DNA from: Elioraea sp051860475
Lineage (GTDB): Bacteria; Pseudomonadota; Alphaproteobacteria; Acetobacterales; Acetobacteraceae
Direction of reading: 5' to 3'
NCBI RefSeq assembly: GCF_051860475.1
Contig: NZ_JBHYDW010000078.1
Coordinates: 1-20,792 of the forward strand
DNA: 20,792 bases
Shown here: positions 17,005 to 20,792 of the stretch, piece after piece
How positions within the stretch are numbered: the first letter of the stretch is position 1
Layout of the letters: every line of letters begins with the position of its first letter
Notes under the pieces: generated by a model
Told to the model about the DNA's origin: nothing
The model's database searches: none
The model's input: the letters and a program-made list of their open reading frames with translations, nothing else
Position numbers and translations under genes: made by a program

Positions 17005-17613
17005 ATGATCGGCCGCCTCTCCGGAACGATCGTCGCCGCCGATGCCGAGGGCGTGGTGATCGACGTCAACGGCGTCGGCTACGTGGTCGGGGTCTCGACG
17101 CGCACCCTCGCCGGCCTGCCGCCGCCGGGGTCGGCCGCCACGCTCGCGATCGAGACCATGGTGCGCGAGGACGCGATCACCCTCTACGGCTTCCTCGACG
17201 CGACCGAGCGCGCCGCGTTCCGCACCCTGCTGACGGTGCAGGGGGTTGGCGCGAAGGTGGCGCTCGCGCTGCTCGGCGCCTTCTCGCCCGGGCAGATCGC
17301 GGCCGCGATCGCCACCAGTGACGCGAAGACTCTCACCCGCGCGGCCGGCGTGGGCGCGCGGCTCGCGGCCCGGCTGGTGACGGAGCTGAAGGGCAAGCCC
17401 GGCTTCACCGGCACCGAGGCGATCCCGGCCGCCGTGACGGTTCCGGTCCCGCCGACCGATCCGCTGCTCGCGGATGCGGTCTCGGCCCTGGCCAATCTCG
17501 GCTACCGCCGCGCCGAGGCCGAGCCCGCGCTCGCCGCCGCGCGTAGGCGCCTCGGTGACGGGGCAACGGTCGAGGCGATGATCCGCGAAGGCCTCAAGGC
17601 GCTGGCGCGATGA
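17005..17613 (+). CDS. ruvA: Holliday junction branch migration protein RuvA
   Basis: 202 residues, normal length. RuvA tetramers bind four-way junctions and load RuvB. The N-terminal OB fold begins MIGRLSGTIV and includes GVGYVVGVS. Two helix-hairpin-helix motifs follow (LLTVQGVGAKVALALLG and LTRAAGVGARLAARLVTELK), and a C-terminal domain III (LADAVSALANLGYRRAEAEPA) contacts RuvB. The canonical first residues fix the start. GGAGGAGG lies about 13 bases upstream, a rather long spacing. The stop overlaps the ruvB start (ATGA). ruvC, often directly upstream in alphaproteobacteria, is absent here; its place is taken by the TRAP operon. Confidence 0.97.
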   Translation: MIGRLSGTIVAADAEGVVIDVNGVGYVVGVSTRTLAGLPPPGSAATLAIETMVREDAITLYGFLDATERAAFRTLLTVQGVGAKVALALLGAFSPGQIAAAIATSDAKTLTRAAGVGARLAARLVTELKGKPGFTGTEAIPAAVTVPVPPTDPLLADAVSALANLGYRRAEAEPALAAARRRLGDGATVEAMIREGLKALAR

Positions 17614-18650
17614 CCGACCGGCTCACCGATCCGGCCGCGCGCGGCGATGATCTCGGCGAAGCCTCGCTCCGCCCCACACGGCTCGACGACTTCATCGGCC
17701 AGGCCCAGGCCAAGGCCAACCTCGCGGTGTTCGTCGCCGCGGCGCGCGGGCGCGGCGAGGCGCTCGACCACGTGCTGCTGCACGGGCCCCCCGGGCTCGG
17801 CAAGACCACGCTCGCGCAGATCGTCGCGCGCGAGCTCGGCGTCGGCTTCCGCGCCACCTCCGGCCCGGTGATCCAGCGCTCGGGCGATCTCGCCGCGATC
17901 CTGACCAACCTGAACCCGCGCGACGTGCTGTTCATCGACGAGATCCACCGCCTCCAGCCGGCGATCGAGGAGGTGCTCTATCCGGCGATGGAGGATTTCC
18001 GGCTCGACCTGATCATCGGCGAGGGGCCGGCGGCGCGCACGGTGCGGATCGACCTCCAGCCCTTCACCCTGATCGGCGCGACCACGCGCTCGGGCCTCGT
18101 CGCCACCCCCTTGCGCGACCGCTTCGGCATCCCGCTGCGGCTCACCTTCTACACGCCCGAGGAACTGCTCGGCATCGTCCGCCGCGGTGCCGCGCTGCTC
18201 GACCTCGACCTGACCGAGGATGGGGCGGCGGAGATCGCGCGCCGCTCACGCGGCACCCCGCGCATCGCCGGGCGGCTCCTGCGCCGCGTGCGCGACTTCG
18301 CCGCCGTGGACGGCACCGCGACGGTCGATGCCCGAGCGGCCGATGCCTCGCTGACCCGGCTGGAGGTGGATGCGCGCGGGCTCGATGCAATGGACCGGCG
18401 CTACCTGCGCCTGATCGTCGAGCGCCACGGCGGTGGCCCCGTCGGCGTCGAGACGCTCGCCGCGGCGCTCGCCGAGGCGCGCGACGCGATCGAGGACGTG
18501 ATCGAGCCCTATCTGATCCAGGAGGGGTTCGTGCTGCGCACCCCGCGCGGCCGCGTGCTGGGCGAGGCGGGCTGGCGCCATCTCGGGCTGATGCCGCCCA
18601 AGGGGTTCCAGGCCGATCTGCTCTCGGCCGCGGATGACACGGATGGGTGA
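17610..18650 (+). CDS. ruvB: Holliday junction branch migration DNA helicase RuvB
   Basis: 346 residues, full length. This AAA+ motor drives branch migration with RuvA. Seen are LRPTRLDDFIGQAQAKANL at the N-terminus, Walker A GPPGLGKTTLA, Walker B FIDEIHRL, the sensor I region GATTRSGLVATPLRDRFGI, the sensor II region RGTPRIAGRLLRRVRD and the C-terminal winged helix ending with GRVLGEAGWRHLGL. The start overlaps ruvA (ATGA), giving coupled translation and balanced subunits. The end overlaps ybgC. Confidence 0.98.
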   Translation: MTDRLTDPAARGDDLGEASLRPTRLDDFIGQAQAKANLAVFVAAARGRGEALDHVLLHGPPGLGKTTLAQIVARELGVGFRATSGPVIQRSGDLAAILTNLNPRDVLFIDEIHRLQPAIEEVLYPAMEDFRLDLIIGEGPAARTVRIDLQPFTLIGATTRSGLVATPLRDRFGIPLRLTFYTPEELLGIVRRGAALLDLDLTEDGAAEIARRSRGTPRIAGRLLRRVRDFAAVDGTATVDARAADASLTRLEVDARGLDAMDRRYLRLIVERHGGGPVGVETLAAALAEARDAIEDVIEPYLIQEGFVLRTPRGRVLGEAGWRHLGLMPPKGFQADLLSAADDTDG

Positions 18651-19056
18651 GCAGCCGGCCCATCAATTCACGCTCCGCGTGTATTTCGAGGACACGGATG
18701 CCGGCGGCGTCGTCTACCACGCCGCATACCTGCGGTTCGCCGAGCGCGCGCGCACGGAATGGCTGCGGGAACTCGGCTTGCCGCACCGGCAGTTGATCGA
18801 CGAGTCGGGGCTGATCTTCGTCGTCAAGCGCCTGGCGATCGAGTATCACCGCCCCGCGCGATTGGACGAGTCGCTGGTGGTCGAGACCCGGGTGGCGGGG
18901 ATCGGCGGCGCGTCCGTAGCACTCCGGCAGCGGATCCGCCGGGGCGGGGAGGGGATCGCGACGCTCGATGTGGCGCTGGCGTGCGTCCGGCTCGCGACCG
19001 GTCGGCCTGAGCGCATTCCGGCCACACTTCGCGCGTTGATCCGTCCGGTGTCGTGA
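18634..19056 (+). CDS. ybgC: Tol-Pal system-associated acyl-CoA thioesterase
   Basis: 140 residues, a hot-dog fold 4-hydroxybenzoyl-CoA thioesterase-type protein. The active-site stretch YFEDTDAGGVVYHAAYLRFAE carries the catalytic Asp, followed by ARTEWLRELG as in YbgC. It hydrolyses acyl-CoA or acyl-ACP and is linked to phospholipid metabolism near the Tol complex; its exact role there is unsettled. The start could be 18634 or 18643 (MGEQPAHQF), overlapping the end of ruvB by 17 or 8 bases. The order ruvB-ybgC-tolQ is the usual alphaproteobacterial arrangement and supports the call. Confidence 0.92.
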   Translation: MTRMGEQPAHQFTLRVYFEDTDAGGVVYHAAYLRFAERARTEWLRELGLPHRQLIDESGLIFVVKRLAIEYHRPARLDESLVVETRVAGIGGASVALRQRIRRGGEGIATLDVALACVRLATGRPERIPATLRALIRPVS

Positions 19057-19079
19057 GGGCTTGACCGAGGATTCTGCGA

Positions 19080-19808
<729 letters not shown>

Positions 19809-19812
19809 GGCG

Positions 19813-20280
19813 ATGGCAGGCGGGCTGATGGCGCCGCAGCGGGGCGGCAGCAAGGGCCGCTACCGGCCGATGTCCGAGATCAACGTCGTCCCCCTGGTCG
19901 ACGTGATGCTGGTGCTGCTGATCATCTTCATGATCGCCGCGCCGCTGCTCACGGTCGGCGTGAACGTCGATCTGCCGCGCACCTCGGCCGATCCCGTCTC
20001 CAGCCCCGACGAGCCGCTCTCCGTCACGATCGACGCCGAGGGCCGGGTCTACATCCAGGAGACGGCGGTGACGCTGGAGGAGCTGGTGCCGCGGCTCGCC
20101 GCGATCGCCGAGGCGCGGCAGGGCCGCGAGACGCGCGTCTTCGTGCGCGGCGACCGCGCGATCGCCTATGGCCGGGTGATGGAGGTGATGGGCAACATCG
20201 CCGCCTCGGGCTTCACGCGCGTCGCGCTGCTCGCCGAACAGCCCACCGGCCAGCCGGCCGCGCGCCCGGGAGCGCGCTGA
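19813..20280 (+). CDS. tolR: Tol-Pal system protein TolR (ExbD family)
   Basis: 155 residues. The single membrane helix (about 25-48) follows SEINVVPLVDVMLVLLIIFM, with the functionally essential membrane Asp at residue 30. The periplasmic domain (VDLPRTSADPV, LSVTIDAEGRVYIQE, VFVRGDRAIAYGRVMEVMGN) is typical of TolR. The start at 19813 is chosen from the GAGG ahead of it and the position after tolQ; a second Met at 19828 is possible. It forms the proton channel with TolQ and contacts TolA. Confidence 0.95.
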   Translation: MAGGLMAPQRGGSKGRYRPMSEINVVPLVDVMLVLLIIFMIAAPLLTVGVNVDLPRTSADPVSSPDEPLSVTIDAEGRVYIQETAVTLEELVPRLAAIAEARQGRETRVFVRGDRAIAYGRVMEVMGNIAASGFTRVALLAEQPTGQPAARPGAR

Positions 20281-20292
20281 CCGCGCGGGCCT

Positions 20293-20792
<500 letters not shown>

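Overview
The window is very GC-rich DNA (I estimate around 70% from base composition; not computed) and is dense with genes. The order ruvA-ruvB-ybgC-tolQ-tolR-tolA, the alphaproteobacterial-type recA, and the presence of both a tripartite tricarboxylate (TTT) and a TRAP transporter point to an alphaproteobacterium. Rhodospirillales/Acetobacteraceae (Roseomonas- or Elioraea-like) fits best, but the genus is inference.

Layout, left to right. (1) 1-1692 (+): 3' part of a CHAT-domain (caspase-like protease) protein whose start lies outside the window. (2) 1649-5949 (-): a large DUF4011 / SF1 helicase / Vsr-like nuclease (MTES_1575) / DUF3320 gene of the kind described in antiphage defence (hhe-like). 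It overlaps the CHAT gene tail to tail. Its reading frame is broken near 5471-5490, so it is either a pseudogene or carries a sequence error. (3) 6098-9789 (+): a tightly coupled tctC-tctB-tctA-SDR operon for uptake of a carboxylate and probably oxidation or reduction of a related hydroxy/keto compound. It ends at a compound REP-like palindrome (9817-9914). (4) 9934-11043 (-): glycerol dehydrogenase gldA, convergent with the SDR. (5) 11044-11512: a 469-bp gene-free interval. It holds a perfect leftward intrinsic terminator with a UUCG tetraloop that belongs to no visible gene, several hairpins, and a possible LexA box before recA. (6) 11513-12960 (+): recA overlapping a cytidine/blasticidin-S-deaminase-like gene by GTGA. 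(7) 12941-13984 (-): a GntR/FCD-type regulator with two winged-helix domains. It is divergent from a TRAP transporter operon dctP-dctQ-dctM (14103-16883, +) that ends in an intrinsic terminator. (8) 17005-20792 (+): ruvA-ruvB-ybgC-tolQ-tolR and the 5' part of tolA. The last ~110 bases are almost pure C and are probably an assembly or sequencing artefact at the edge of the data.

Functionally the window mixes a stable core (RecA recombination, RuvAB Holliday junction processing, Tol-Pal envelope) with accessory modules (a possible defence locus, two secondary solute uptake systems with an adjacent dehydrogenase or regulator). The places most worth a second look are the broken hhe-like gene next to a CHAT protease, the orphan leftward terminator between gldA and recA, the double-wHTH GntR regulator, and the recA-deaminase overlap.
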